Shown here one piece after another: positions 34,444 through 42,484 of a DNA stretch of 64,000 nucleotides. Numbering within the stretch: the stretch's first letter is position 1; each line of letters starts with the position of its first letter. A model generated the notes under the pieces. The model had not been told where the DNA came from, searched no databases, and saw only the letters and a program-made list of their open reading frames with translations. A program made the translations under genes and the position numbers. This DNA is from Streptomyces nigra. GTDB lineage: Bacteria; Actinomycetota; Actinomycetes; Streptomycetales; Streptomycetaceae. Location of the stretch: the NCBI RefSeq assembly GCF_003074055.1, contig NZ_CP029043.1, positions 1-64,000 of the forward strand. The letters are read 5' to 3'.

Positions 34444-35403
34444 TCAGTACGTCACTCCGGTGTGCAGGCGGATCGTGGTTCCTTCGTCAGGAGTCGAGCG
34501 GATCTCGACCAAGTCGCACAGTTGGTGCGCGAGCCAGAGGCCCCGCCCGCCCACCTGGGTGCGGGTGGGTCGTGAACGGCCCACGAGAGGGTCGTCGATA
34601 TAGCCGGAGTCACGGAACTCGCACACCAGGCGCTGCTCCTGGCTCCACATCCGCAACACGCCCTGGCCCCCACCGTGCCGGATGCTGTTCGCGGCGATTT
34701 CGGTCGCCGCCAGATGCAGCTCCCGCAGCCGCGCCCCTTCCAGCCCGAGCTGTTCGGCGCAGGAGGCGATCTTCTCCCTGAGCGCGGGGAGATCACCTCG
34801 GCTGTAGGCGAACTCCTCGTAGGGGGAGCATGGATGACTGAGCGGGCTGAAGTCGAAGGGGGCCTGCGGATCGTAGGTGTCGTTCGTTTCGCTGCGGCCG
34901 GCAGCGCGGATGGTGGGGTGGCAGCGAGACATTCGCTCCAGCTCAGCCCGTTCTCCCGCGATGTCGTACGGGCACAGCAGCCACCACGCCGGCCCGGCGG
35001 AGAACGCCTTGTTCAGCAGCCACTCGTGGTAGCGCAGCTCTTCGGCCTCCGCTGGACTGCGCACCTCACCCCAGGGTGATTCGCCGATCCCGCGCACAGG
35101 TCGGCCTTCGGCGGTATGCGCCTTGATCCATTCCTGCCAGGCACCGATGAGCCGACCTGGATGGTGCGCCACCGCGCCGGTCTCGACGTAGCGAACCGTG
35201 TCGTCCTCGGGCATCTCGGCGCGCATGAGGGCGGCCTTCTCCTCCGAAACGGCGACGACGACAGCCTCTCCACCGTCCCGGGCCTCGCGGATGAAGCCCA
35301 AGGTGCCCTGGAGAAACTCGTCGCTGCCCTGGTAGGGGTACAGCTCGTGCCTGTATCCCTCGCCGGACGGTGACGGCGTGGCGCGGGTTTCGGAGGATGT
35401 CAT
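34444..35403 (-). CDS. MEDS domain plus anti-sigma-type ATPase
   Basis: Protein of 319 aa. The N-terminal half is a MEDS domain (YRHELYPYQGSDEFLQGTLGFI; WWLLCPYDIAGE), found in bacterial sensors related to dichloromethane and hydrocarbon response. The C-terminal half is an RsbW-type GHKL ATPase: LHLAATEIAANSIRHGGGQG, CEFRDSGYIDDP and GGRGLWLAHQLCDLVEI. Such ATPases act as anti-sigma kinases that phosphorylate STAS proteins. Its start overlaps the stop of the MEDS-STAS gene as ATGA, so the two form a direct kinase-antagonist pair by position. Confidence 0.93.
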   Translation of the reverse strand: MTSSETRATPSPSGEGYRHELYPYQGSDEFLQGTLGFIREARDGGEAVVVAVSEEKAALMRAEMPEDDTVRYVETGAVAHHPGRLIGAWQEWIKAHTAEGRPVRGIGESPWGEVRSPAEAEELRYHEWLLNKAFSAGPAWWLLCPYDIAGERAELERMSRCHPTIRAAGRSETNDTYDPQAPFDFSPLSHPCSPYEEFAYSRGDLPALREKIASCAEQLGLEGARLRELHLAATEIAANSIRHGGGQGVLRMWSQEQRLVCEFRDSGYIDDPLVGRSRPTRTQVGGRGLWLAHQLCDLVEIRSTPDEGTTIRLHTGVTY

Positions 35404-36182
35404 GGCGTCATCACCACGGGGAGGGAAGGGTCTGCGAAGCCGGAGAGATCCCAGGCCAAGCGTACGGTCTCATTGGTTCCCTCCAGCACGATCTTGCGAT
35501 CGGGCAGTGCTCGAGCGGCATCGGCAAGGGCGCTCATGCCGGCTGCGTCGAAGAAATCCAGGGTTTGGCACAGTAGCCGCACGGTGGTCGTCTGCCGCAG
35601 CAGCGTGAGCAGGATGGCACCGAAGGCCACAGCACCCTCGGTGTCGACGATCCCCTTCACCGTCCAGCCACCCTTTCCCGCCCGGTAGAGCTGAAAAGAG
35701 GGCGACATCGGTCGGCTGCCCAGGTGATGGGGGTGCACACATCTGAGCTTGTCCAGAAGGGCAGTGTCCCAGTTGCCTCTCTGATAGGCGCAGACCACCG
35801 ACGCGCCGCTGTCTGCCGCGAACTCTTCCAGTTCCAGCTCACTGCGCAGCAACCGCTCGGCACCACCGCCGTCAGCTTCGCCTGTGACGTGGTGCAGCAC
35901 CCGCAGGGACCGGTATCCCTCGCTCTCGGCACTGGCCGCCTCCCGGCGCACCACCGCGAGAAGGGATTCCTCGAGCCGCGTCGGATCGAGTACCAGGGCA
36001 ACGGCATCAGTCGTGACCTGAGCGGAAGGCGAAACGATCAGCACCTTGTCGCCGAACAGAGCTCCGTCCGCGACAAAGGCCCGGCTTCGGACCATCACAT
36101 CGTCCGTTACATCCAGAAGCTGACACACATGGTCACCAGCATCGACCTCATCCAGCGTCTCCACCGCGCGTGTCGCTCTCAC
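35400..36182 (-). CDS. MEDS domain plus STAS domain protein
   Basis: Protein of 260 aa with an N-terminal MEDS domain (AGDHVCQLLDVTDD, LFGDKVLIVSPS) and a C-terminal STAS domain (WTVKGIVDTEGAVAFGAILLT, then LDFFDAAGMSALADAAR). The STAS phosphorylation loop reads DAAG instead of Asp-Ser, so the normal phospho-Ser is missing. GTG 36182 is chosen because GGGAGG lies 5 nt upstream; further upstream frame is open but without a site. It is the first gene of a two-gene operon with the MEDS-ATPase gene. Confidence 0.9.
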   Translation of the reverse strand: MRATRAVETLDEVDAGDHVCQLLDVTDDVMVRSRAFVADGALFGDKVLIVSPSAQVTTDAVALVLDPTRLEESLLAVVRREAASAESEGYRSLRVLHHVTGEADGGGAERLLRSELELEEFAADSGASVVCAYQRGNWDTALLDKLRCVHPHHLGSRPMSPSFQLYRAGKGGWTVKGIVDTEGAVAFGAILLTLLRQTTTVRLLCQTLDFFDAAGMSALADAARALPDRKIVLEGTNETVRLAWDLSGFADPSLPVVMTP

Positions 36183-36634
36183 CGCTTCCTCCCTCGCCTC
36201 GCCTCCCACCTTAATGTTCCGCACGCCCACATCACCAAGCCGTACGGGCCACGGTCGATCACCCGAAGCTGGACCAACAGGGCGTGGAGTCAGCCCTGAG
36301 GAATTCACCGCAGCCGGACGCGGCGGCTACGGGCCATTGACGAGGCCGACACGGCGGCTCAGGTGGTCCACGTGGCGGAGAGCTCCGGACGCGACCGCGC
36401 GAGCTCTGCGGGGGTGCTCAGGAGCTGACCCCGAAACGCCTTCGGCCTCACCGTCCTGGTGACCACCGTCGCGATCACCACCTCGTCGGCGACGAGGAGA
36501 CCGAGGACCCCGGGACCCCTCGCCCACCCATGGTCGAGGTCTCGATCTGTGGGATACGTGTCCGGTTCCAGGTGGATCGACGGCCGGGACCGTCCGAGAA
36601 TGGAAACAATCCACAGCCGATTCATGGAGATGCC
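36183..36634. other. Intergenic region without a recognised gene
   Basis: About 450 bp between the MEDS operon and the HD gene, which diverge. A minus-strand stretch ending at 36359 (VLGLLVADEVVIATVVTRTV) looks hydrophobic and could be a gene scrap, but no family is recognised. Confidence 0.4.
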
Positions 36635-37273
36635 ATGCCTGAAACAATTGCTGGAATCAGCATTCCCGACACAAAGCTCGTCGCCGAGGCGACGTCGCTG
36701 GTTCGTGACGCTGCGGATGAAACCTTGTTCAACCACTCCCGCCGGGTATTTCTCTGGGGTTCCCTCAAAGCGGCGGCACGTGGTCTGGTGGTCGATCCGG
36801 AACTCGCCTATGTCGGCGGGCTCTTCCATGATTTGGGGCTCACCTCGACATACGCGACGAAGCACCAGCGCTTCGAGATAGACGGTGCGGATGCCGCACG
36901 CGACTTCCTGCGGGATCACGGCCGTTCGGAGCAGGACGCGCGCGGCGTCTGGCTGGCGATCGCGCTGCACACCACCCCGGAAGTGCCCCATCACCTAGCC
37001 CCGGAGGTGGCCGTGGTGACGCTCGGCGTGGAAACCGACGTACTCGGTCTTGACCTGGACGAGATCACCGAGGAGCAGCGCGCCGCCGGCGTGGGCGCGC
37101 ATCCGCGGCCCGACTTCAAGAACCGCATTCTCCGCGCTTTCTACGATGGCATGGCCGGTCGGCCCGACACCACCTTCGGCACCATGAACGACGACGTCCT
37201 CGCCCACTTCGACTCCTCCTTCCAGAGGAAGGATTTCGTGGACATCATCAAGGGGAACGCCTGGCCGGAATAG
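36635..37273 (+). CDS. HD-domain hydrolase, cyanamide-hydratase-like
   Basis: Metal-dependent HD-domain protein of 212 aa. The metal ligands are in FNHSRRVFLWG and GLFHDLGL (the HD pair), with further residues in RFEIDGADAARDFL and VWLAIALHTTPE. The overall pattern fits the cyanamide hydratase/DDI2-like group, which hydrates cyanamide or related nitriles, although many members have no proven substrate. ATG 36635 has GGAGA about 6 nt upstream. A paralogue of identical length lies at 62193-62831. Confidence 0.93.
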   Translation: MPETIAGISIPDTKLVAEATSLVRDAADETLFNHSRRVFLWGSLKAAARGLVVDPELAYVGGLFHDLGLTSTYATKHQRFEIDGADAARDFLRDHGRSEQDARGVWLAIALHTTPEVPHHLAPEVAVVTLGVETDVLGLDLDEITEEQRAAGVGAHPRPDFKNRILRAFYDGMAGRPDTTFGTMNDDVLAHFDSSFQRKDFVDIIKGNAWPE

Positions 37274-37495
37274 GTGCCACGCGCCGCGGGCGACAACTCA
37301 CGGAGCGGGGCCGGCGGCCCTGCTCGCCGACACCCCGGCCCCTCGCCGACGCGCAGGAGCAGCCGTCCCGGGTTGGCATCGATCGACCGGCCGTCTCCGC
37401 GCCGCGGTGGACGAGCGCGGCGCGGAGACGGCTCTCGCCTTCGCACGCCCCGTACCCGGGGGCGCTGTAGCCGGCAGATCACCGCCACATCGAGA

Positions 37496-37816
37496 TCACG
37501 TCCCCCCTTCCAGCTGGCAAGCGTTCTCCCTTCGACCGACTCGAAGCGGCACGGAGTCGGTGGACCGGGCGATGTCCCGCTCGAGATCGTCCAAGGCCCG
37601 GCGGGCCATCTCGATGCGCTGGAGCAGGAGTTGTTCCTCCTGCGGTTCCGGTGTCCGGCGGCGTGCTCGTGGCGGCTCGACCTCCTCGTCCATGTCCTTG
37701 GCTTCCTCGAGAGAGGTGAGAACGACACCGATGAGGACGTTGACCAGGACGAACGAGGCGAGCAGGACGTAGGAGGCGTAGTAGGGCCCGTTGCGATAGT
37801 GGATGGTAGGGCGCAA
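37496..37816 (-). pseudogene. C-terminal remnant of a voltage-gated ion channel
   Basis: The frame encodes YYASYVLLASFVLVNVLIGVVL, which matches the last pore helix (S6) of bacterial ion-transport proteins, followed by an acidic and then helical tail (EEAKDMDEEVEPP, QRIEMARRALDDLERDIA). The voltage sensor and pore selectivity region are absent upstream, where the frame runs into unrelated sequence. It is a truncated gene in the remnant-rich zone. Confidence 0.7.
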
Positions 37817-37860
37817 GAGGGCCGTGGAATGCCGGGGACGTCACGGAAGTTGATCACAGC

Positions 37861-38319
37861 ATGACTCAAGGACCAGCGCCTCGCTCCCTGTCCGAGGAAG
37901 CCCTCTCCGATCTACTCGCCAGGCAGCAGTTCGGGACCCTCGCCACTGTCAAGCAGAGCGGCCATCCGCACCTGACCACGATGCTCTACAGCTGGGACCC
38001 CGAGGCCCGCATCGTGAGGCTGTCCACCACGGCCGACCGCATCAAGGTCAAGCACTTGCAGCGCAACCCGCGCGCGGCGCTGCATGTGCAGGGGGGCGAC
38101 GTCTGGTCGTTCGCCGTCGCCGAGGGCGCGGCGGAGGCTTCCGAGATCACTACGGTTCCAGGCGACTCGGTCGGACGGGAACTGCTCGCGATGATCCCGA
38201 CGGCCGCGAAGCCGGAGGACGAAGATGCGTTCCTCAAGCAGTTGGTCGCCGAGCGCAGGATCGTCATTCGGTTGAGGGTGGAGCGGCTGTACGGGACGGC
38301 CTTGGATATGAACGGCTAA
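37861..38319 (+). CDS. PPOX-class F420-dependent/flavin oxidoreductase
   Basis: Split-beta-barrel flavin or F420-binding protein, 152 aa. Family features are LARQQFGTLATVKQSGHPHLTTM, RIVRLSTTADRIKVKHLQRNPRAALHV and the C-terminal VIRLRVERLYG. Such enzymes are dimeric oxidoreductases; many actinobacterial members use F420H2. The ATG overlaps nothing upstream. The TAA stop lies in the terminal repeat of the family 1 palindromic element, which begins 1 bp before the stop codon. Confidence 0.92.
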   Translation: MTQGPAPRSLSEEALSDLLARQQFGTLATVKQSGHPHLTTMLYSWDPEARIVRLSTTADRIKVKHLQRNPRAALHVQGGDVWSFAVAEGAAEASEITTVPGDSVGRELLAMIPTAAKPEDEDAFLKQLVAERRIVIRLRVERLYGTALDMNG

Positions 38320-38483
38320 GGGCTGTCCCGTGATTCCCGGTGGATCGGCGCGCGGCGTCAGATGCGGTGCATCGCAAGGCGGAGGGTCGTCCGCATACTG
38401 GATGTATGCGGATGATCCGACAACGCGGCGAGGTGCCGTAGCTGACGCCGCGCGCCCGCCGGGAATTGCGGGACAGCCCTTAG
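38316..38483. repeat. Palindromic intergenic element, copy B (family 1)
   Basis: A 168-bp near-identical copy of the element at 6374-6542 with terminal repeats beginning CTAAGGGCTGTCCCG and the same centre CGCATACTGGATGTATGCG. In copy A the outer bases are CTGA/TCAG and here CTAA/TTAG, so both ends changed together and pairing is kept. The left end provides the TAA stop of the PPOX gene. Confidence 0.85.
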
Positions 38484-38499
38484 GGGGCGACCCTGCTGG

Positions 38500-38655
38500 T
38501 CATAGCCATTCATTGATGGCTGCAACCAGCACGGTCGCGTGGTAGCGGACGGCGAGTTTGTCGTACCTCGTCGCAACCGCGCGGTGGCGCTTCAGCCGTT
38601 TGATCCCACACTCGACCGCGTGCCGCTCCCTGTAGTCGTCCTTGTCGCCATGGGC
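38500..38655 (-). pseudogene. IS5-family transposase C-terminal remnant
   Basis: The last 50 or so codons of an IS transposase remain: [20 protein letters not shown], followed by [20 protein letters not shown] and a stop. The glutamate of the DDE triad would be in this part. It abuts the remnant of a FAD-linked oxidase gene, which it presumably interrupted. Confidence 0.75.
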
Positions 38656-39039
38656 ACCCTCCACATGGACCCCCCGACGCCGATGCCCTATTCGGTGAGC
38701 GTCGAGCTTCGCATGCTCGGTGGTGCGCTCGACCGTGAGCCCGAGGTACCCAACGCCGTGTCCAGCCGGGGACTTCCTTTCGTCCTCTGCGGCTTCGGCG
38801 TGGGCGCCCCCGACGCGGCCGGGTTCCTGAGCGCCGAACTCGAAGAGGTGATGAACGCAATGGAGCCCTGGGCGGACAGGCGAAGGATGGTCAACTTCCC
38901 CTCCGCCCAAGAGGCCACCGACAGCGCGCGGCTGAGCGAGGTCTACGGCGCCGAGCGCTACCGGCGTCTGACCGCCGCGAAGAAGGCGTACGACCCGACC
39001 CACATGTTCCGGGTGAACCACAACATCCCGCCCGGCTGA
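38650..39039 (+). pseudogene. FAD-linked oxidase C-terminal remnant (berberine-bridge type)
   Basis: About 130 codons remain of a BBE-like FAD oxidase: the substrate-domain segment [20 protein letters not shown] and the typical end [27 protein letters not shown]. The FAD-binding part is missing, and the 5' end is replaced by a transposase fragment. Confidence 0.75.
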
Positions 39040-39220
39040 GCATTCGGTCACCGGCCCGTGCCGGCGCCGGCGGTAGACGCGCCCGCCCAACCCACAGAGG
39101 TCCGGGCGGGCCCGTTCAAGGGCGCTGCGGTCGACGACACCCCCGCCCATGCCGGACGGAGCGTGCAGGCGCGCCACTGTCCTTGACCCCTCGTGGCCCG
39201 CTCACGACGCCCACCGCATG

Positions 39221-39242
39221 TTAGATTTCGAACGCCATCTTT
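39221..39242. promoter_or_regulatory. TetR-type operator, site 1
   Basis: TTAGAT, 10 nt, ATCTTT. The same arms and spacing occur at 39334, 40948 and 41180. It lies in the 357-bp gap (39040-39397) that otherwise holds only the tetR promoter. Confidence 0.6.
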
Positions 39243-39333
39243 CATGCAGGTGGACGTTCACCACTTGTTGCTCCGCGGGGGTACGGCAGACATGTCTACC
39301 GGCAGCGCGGAAGGCGGACCGCCGCGCCACAGG

Positions 39334-39355
39334 TTAGACGGCGAGCGTAATCTTT
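39334..39355. promoter_or_regulatory. TetR-type operator, site 2, at the tetR gene
   Basis: TTAGAC, 10 nt, ATCTTT, 43 bp before the TetR start codon at 39398, in position for autorepression. Confidence 0.6.
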
Positions 39356-39397
39356 GGAGTGCAGTAGAAGGCTGCTCGACGTCACGGAGGGTGTTGG

Positions 39398-39970
39398 ATG
39401 AGTCGCGTCTCGCAGGCAGAAGCGCGTGCCAACCGGGAGCGAGTGGTGGCCGCTGCCGCTCGGCTGTTCCGTGAAGACGGTGTGGCCAGTGTCGGTATCG
39501 CGGATGTGATGAAGTCGATCGGCCTTACCCAGGGCGGCTTCTACAAGCAGTTCGCCTCCAAAGCCGCGCTTGTCGACGAAGCGACCGCCAAGGCGTTCAC
39601 CGACAACCTGCAAGACCTCCTGGCGTTGGAGCAGGAGGCCGGGGAACACCAGGCGGCTTGGCAGTCGCTGCTCGAGTCCTACTTCTCGGTCGAGCATCGC
39701 GACAACCCTGGTACCGGTTGCCCCGCGGCCGGGTTCGCCGGCGATGTCGCGCGCGAGCCCGAGCACAGGGAGACCTACGCCAAGGGCGTCCAGGAACTCG
39801 CGGCGTGGATCGCGCCCGGTGACGCCGGCCTGGCCGCCTATGCCACGCTCGTCGGAGGCATACTCCTCGCCCGGGCCACCGCGGGCACTCCCCTGTCGGA
39901 ACAGATCCTGCGAGCTTCACATGCCGCAGCGGCGAGAGCCGCCGACAGCACTGAGCCGTCGAACGGCTGA
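39398..39970 (+). CDS. TetR-family transcriptional regulator
   Basis: Regulator of 190 aa. The HTH reads VGIADVMKSIGLTQGGFYKQFASKAAL, and the C-terminal domain contains GTGCPAAGFAGDVAREPEHRETY, a pattern typical of the YcdC/AcrR-like TetR group that controls nearby oxidoreductase or DUF genes. ATG 39398 has CGGAGG about 7 nt upstream. Four copies of a 22-bp palindromic motif at 39221, 39334, 40948 and 41180 mark its likely regulon, including itself and the DUF1330 gene. Confidence 0.93.
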   Translation: MSRVSQAEARANRERVVAAAARLFREDGVASVGIADVMKSIGLTQGGFYKQFASKAALVDEATAKAFTDNLQDLLALEQEAGEHQAAWQSLLESYFSVEHRDNPGTGCPAAGFAGDVAREPEHRETYAKGVQELAAWIAPGDAGLAAYATLVGGILLARATAGTPLSEQILRASHAAAARAADSTEPSNG

Positions 39971-40079
39971 CACCTCACGCCTCCTTGGCAGATGCTGCAG
40001 GAGCGGCTGAGCGAAGTGCTGGAGTCCTCACCGGATGCCTACGAGTGGCGGCGCTGAACTGCGGCCGGCCGTCGCCGGC

Positions 40080-40278
40080 AGATGAGTGCGCATCTGAGGG
40101 TGAGGGGAACCTTCGTGCATGCCGTCGCATTCCGCGGCGAGCGGAATGCCGGTGGCGTCAGCCGGCGCCAGCAGGTGAAGCCCGAGCCGAGGCCGACTTC
40201 CGGCGGCAGGTACTCCCTGGCGATCCCGGTGTACAGAACGAGCAGGATGCCCTGGACCACGAGGCGGTCCGGATGCGG
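40080..40278 (-). pseudogene. IS5-type transposase remnant with internal deletion
   Basis: The frame RLVVQGILLVLYTGIAREYL continues to GSGFTCWRRL, which is the N-terminal DUF4096 domain of IS5-like transposases. It then breaks, and another frame gives ATGIPLAAECDG, a piece of the later DDE domain. Neither part is functional. Confidence 0.65.
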
Positions 40279-40535
40279 CTTGCTATGCGTGGTGCGCCGC
40301 CGTGGCCAAGGCCGTGGCCGGGTCGCCGGCGACGGTGTGGCTCTGGCCGACCATGCCCCTCTGCGGTGGTGAGCCGCAGGGGTGGTGCACCGCACGGAGC
40401 ACCGTAGCCAGGCTGTACGTGCCGAACGCATACAAGTCCATACGACAGCCCGGCTCGGGCGGGGCCACGGGATGGCGGCCGTGGCGCATCAGCTCCCCGG
40501 CCATTCGTCGGGCCGACGCCCGTCGGGTTACGGCG

Positions 40536-40901
40536 TCACTCGGAGGTGCCGGACGCTGCCGCGACGGCGGCGCGCACCTCCTGGGCGAACCCCTTCACGG
40601 TGTAGCCCGGCGGCAGGCTGTCGATCATGACGATGTCCGAGATCGCGTTGCGCACGCGCAACGGCAGGATCGCCTGGTACTCGGGCGAGCGGTACCAGGC
40701 CTCCGCTGCGGCACGGTCGGGGAACTCCATCAGCACGACCAGGCCCGGCCACGCACCCTCGATCACGTCGGGTGCGCCGTTGGCCAGCCACTTCCCGCCG
40801 AACGGCTGGACAGTGGCCTCGACCTGTTCCAGGTACGACAGCCCCTGCTCGTTCGGGACGTCGCCAGGGATACGGAGATGGTTGATCAGGTAGGTGCTCA
40901 T
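40536..40901 (-). CDS. DUF1330 family protein
   Basis: Small ferredoxin-fold protein of 121 aa. DUF1330 features are INHLRIPGDVP, KWLANGAPDVIEGAWPGLVVLMEFPDRAAAEAWYRSPEY and ILPLRVRNAISDIVMID. Function of the family is unknown; the fold resembles dimeric alpha-beta barrel enzymes. A strong palindrome GTTAGAT-N10-ATCTAAC lies 46 bp before the start, identical in type to those near the tetR gene at 39398, so it is a probable target of that regulator. Confidence 0.9.
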   Translation of the reverse strand: MSTYLINHLRIPGDVPNEQGLSYLEQVEATVQPFGGKWLANGAPDVIEGAWPGLVVLMEFPDRAAAEAWYRSPEYQAILPLRVRNAISDIVMIDSLPPGYTVKGFAQEVRAAVAAASGTSE

Positions 40902-40946
40902 GGAAGGTTCCTTCGGGAGGGTTACGGCCGCTGGGCGCGCGGCAGA

Positions 40947-40970
40947 GTTAGATTACTAACGACATCTAAC
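40947..40970. promoter_or_regulatory. TetR-type operator, site 3, strongest copy
   Basis: Perfect palindromic arms GTTAGAT and ATCTAAC separated by 10 nt, 46 bp upstream of the DUF1330 gene on the minus strand. Confidence 0.7.
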
Positions 40971-41179
40971 TGCTTGATGGCGTGCCCTGCAACTTCACAC
41001 TTCGACACCAGAGGCGGGGACGGGCACAGGGCACGGCGCCGCCCGCGACGAGTAGCGACGGCTCCTGCCCCACCCTCGAACCGACTCCGGCGGGACGGCC
41101 GGGCATGCCGGGCCGCAGGGGTCACGCCAGTACCCACCAACGGCGCCACCGACCTGTCCTCCTGAGTCGACTACGAAAT

Positions 41180-41201
41180 TTAGATTGTCAGTGACATCTA
41201 T
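41180..41201. promoter_or_regulatory. TetR-type operator, site 4
   Basis: TTAGAT, 10 nt, ATCTAT. It precedes a short plus-strand frame at 41231-41395 (54 codons, no recognised family) and a truncated acetyltransferase gene. Confidence 0.6.
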
Positions 41202-41412
41202 CACGTAGACGCTGTGCGGTGACGGCAGACATGATCAGCCCGCACACCATGCCCACCGCATCGCATGCCTACGAGGTTCGAATGACCCTGCCAGAGCGCG
41301 AGTCCGGCCACTCCGACCGCCCCTTCGTCGCGTCTGCTGCGGCCGGCGGGTCCTCACCCGCTTCCCCGCTCCGCGGATCTCGGCCCGTCGGGTAGGCAGG
41401 AGACGTACTCTC

Positions 41413-41649
41413 GTGACCTTGGTTCATCACGGACACGCCGGCAGTTTTCGCTTCCAGTCGCGGGGAATACTCGCCACACGTCCCGACCTGCACACCATGC
41501 TGCTGTCGGGACTCGGCACGATCGAGCAGCTGCGGGCCGAGGGTGAAGTCCCGCCCACGGTGCTGGGCTGGTGGCGGGAGCCGGATGAGACGGCGACGAC
41601 AGCCGCGTTCGTCTGGATGCCACCGCACACCTCGTTGATCACACCCTGA
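41413..41649 (+). pseudogene. N-terminal remnant of a GNAT acetyltransferase
   Basis: A 78-codon frame from GTG 41413 reads GILATRPDLHTMLLSGLGTI and PTVLGWWREPDETATTAAFVW, which resembles the N-terminal lobe of Streptomyces GNAT proteins (an FGWW-type motif before the acetyl-CoA domain). The acetyl-CoA-binding part is missing; the frame stops beside the lar operon end. Confidence 0.55.
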
Positions 41650-41659
41650 CACCATGGTT

Positions 41660-42484
41660 TCAGGGCTCGGCGTTGAGCCGGCCCGAGCGGAACGGTTCGA
41701 CCTGGTGGGGCAGGCCGGCGAAGCCGGACGCGGCGAGCGCCTCGCCGAGCGTCGGAAGTGCCGCGGTGCGCGATACGAACGCCGGGTCCACCTCGACCCG
41801 GGCCCGGTCACCGAGGTCACGGACCCGGAGGTCGGTCACCTGAAGTCCGGCCTCTGCCAGGAGGGTCCGGACGGCCGCCTCGGCGCGGTCGACGCGGGCC
41901 AGGCGGAACGGGGTGACCTCGATGCCGTAGCGGACCCGGCTGGCGAGACACGGTGTCGCCGGTTTGTTCCAGGTGGGCAACGACCACAGTCGACTGAGGC
42001 GGCGTACCTCCGCCTTCGTCAGCCCCGCGTCGAGGAGCGGGGTGCGGATGCCTCGTTCCCGGCCGGCGCGGATACCCGGCCGGTAGGGGTCCGCGGCGTC
42101 GTCCGCGTTGGTGCCGGTGGCCACCGTGTCGCAACCGTGCTCGCGGGCCAGTGCCGCGATGGTGTCCAGTACCTCGGCCTTGCAGAAATAGCAGCGGTCC
42201 GGGCCGTTGGCCCGGTAGCCGGGGCGTGCCAACTCGTGGGTGCGCGGGGCGAGATGGATGACCCCGAGTTCGTGGGCGAGACGCCGGGCGGCATCGAGCT
42301 CTCCGTCGGCCAGGCTCTCCGACACGGCCGTGACCGCCAGGACCTGCCCCGGGCCGAGCACCCGGGCGGCCGCGGCGAGGACCAGCGCGGAGTCGGCGCC
42401 GCCGGAATAGGCGACGGCCACGGGGCCGCCGAGTTCGCGCACGCGGGCCGCGAGCCGGTGCTCCAAGGTGGCGTCACTGGGCAC
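41660..42484 (-). CDS. larE: ATP-dependent sacrificial sulfur transferase LarE
   Basis: PP-loop enzyme of 274 aa that activates the pyridinium dicarboxylate mononucleotide with ATP and donates sulfur from its own cysteine to make the nickel-pincer cofactor of lactate racemase. The PP-loop is SGGADS (residues 27-32). Cys179 in NKPATPCLASRVRYG matches the position of the sacrificial Cys176 of the Lactobacillus enzyme. GTG 42484 overlaps the end of larC by 11 nt. It is the last gene of the seven-gene fucose/lar operon. Confidence 0.95.
   Translation of the reverse strand: MPSDATLEHRLAARVRELGGPVAVAYSGGADSALVLAAAARVLGPGQVLAVTAVSESLADGELDAARRLAHELGVIHLAPRTHELARPGYRANGPDRCYFCKAEVLDTIAALAREHGCDTVATGTNADDAADPYRPGIRAGRERGIRTPLLDAGLTKAEVRRLSRLWSLPTWNKPATPCLASRVRYGIEVTPFRLARVDRAEAAVRTLLAEAGLQVTDLRVRDLGDRARVEVDPAFVSRTAALPTLGEALAASGFAGLPHQVEPFRSGRLNAEP

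Noticed and set aside
37274..37495. Extension of the ion-channel fragment to a full gene
   Set aside because: No voltage-sensor or pore sequence was found in any frame around it.
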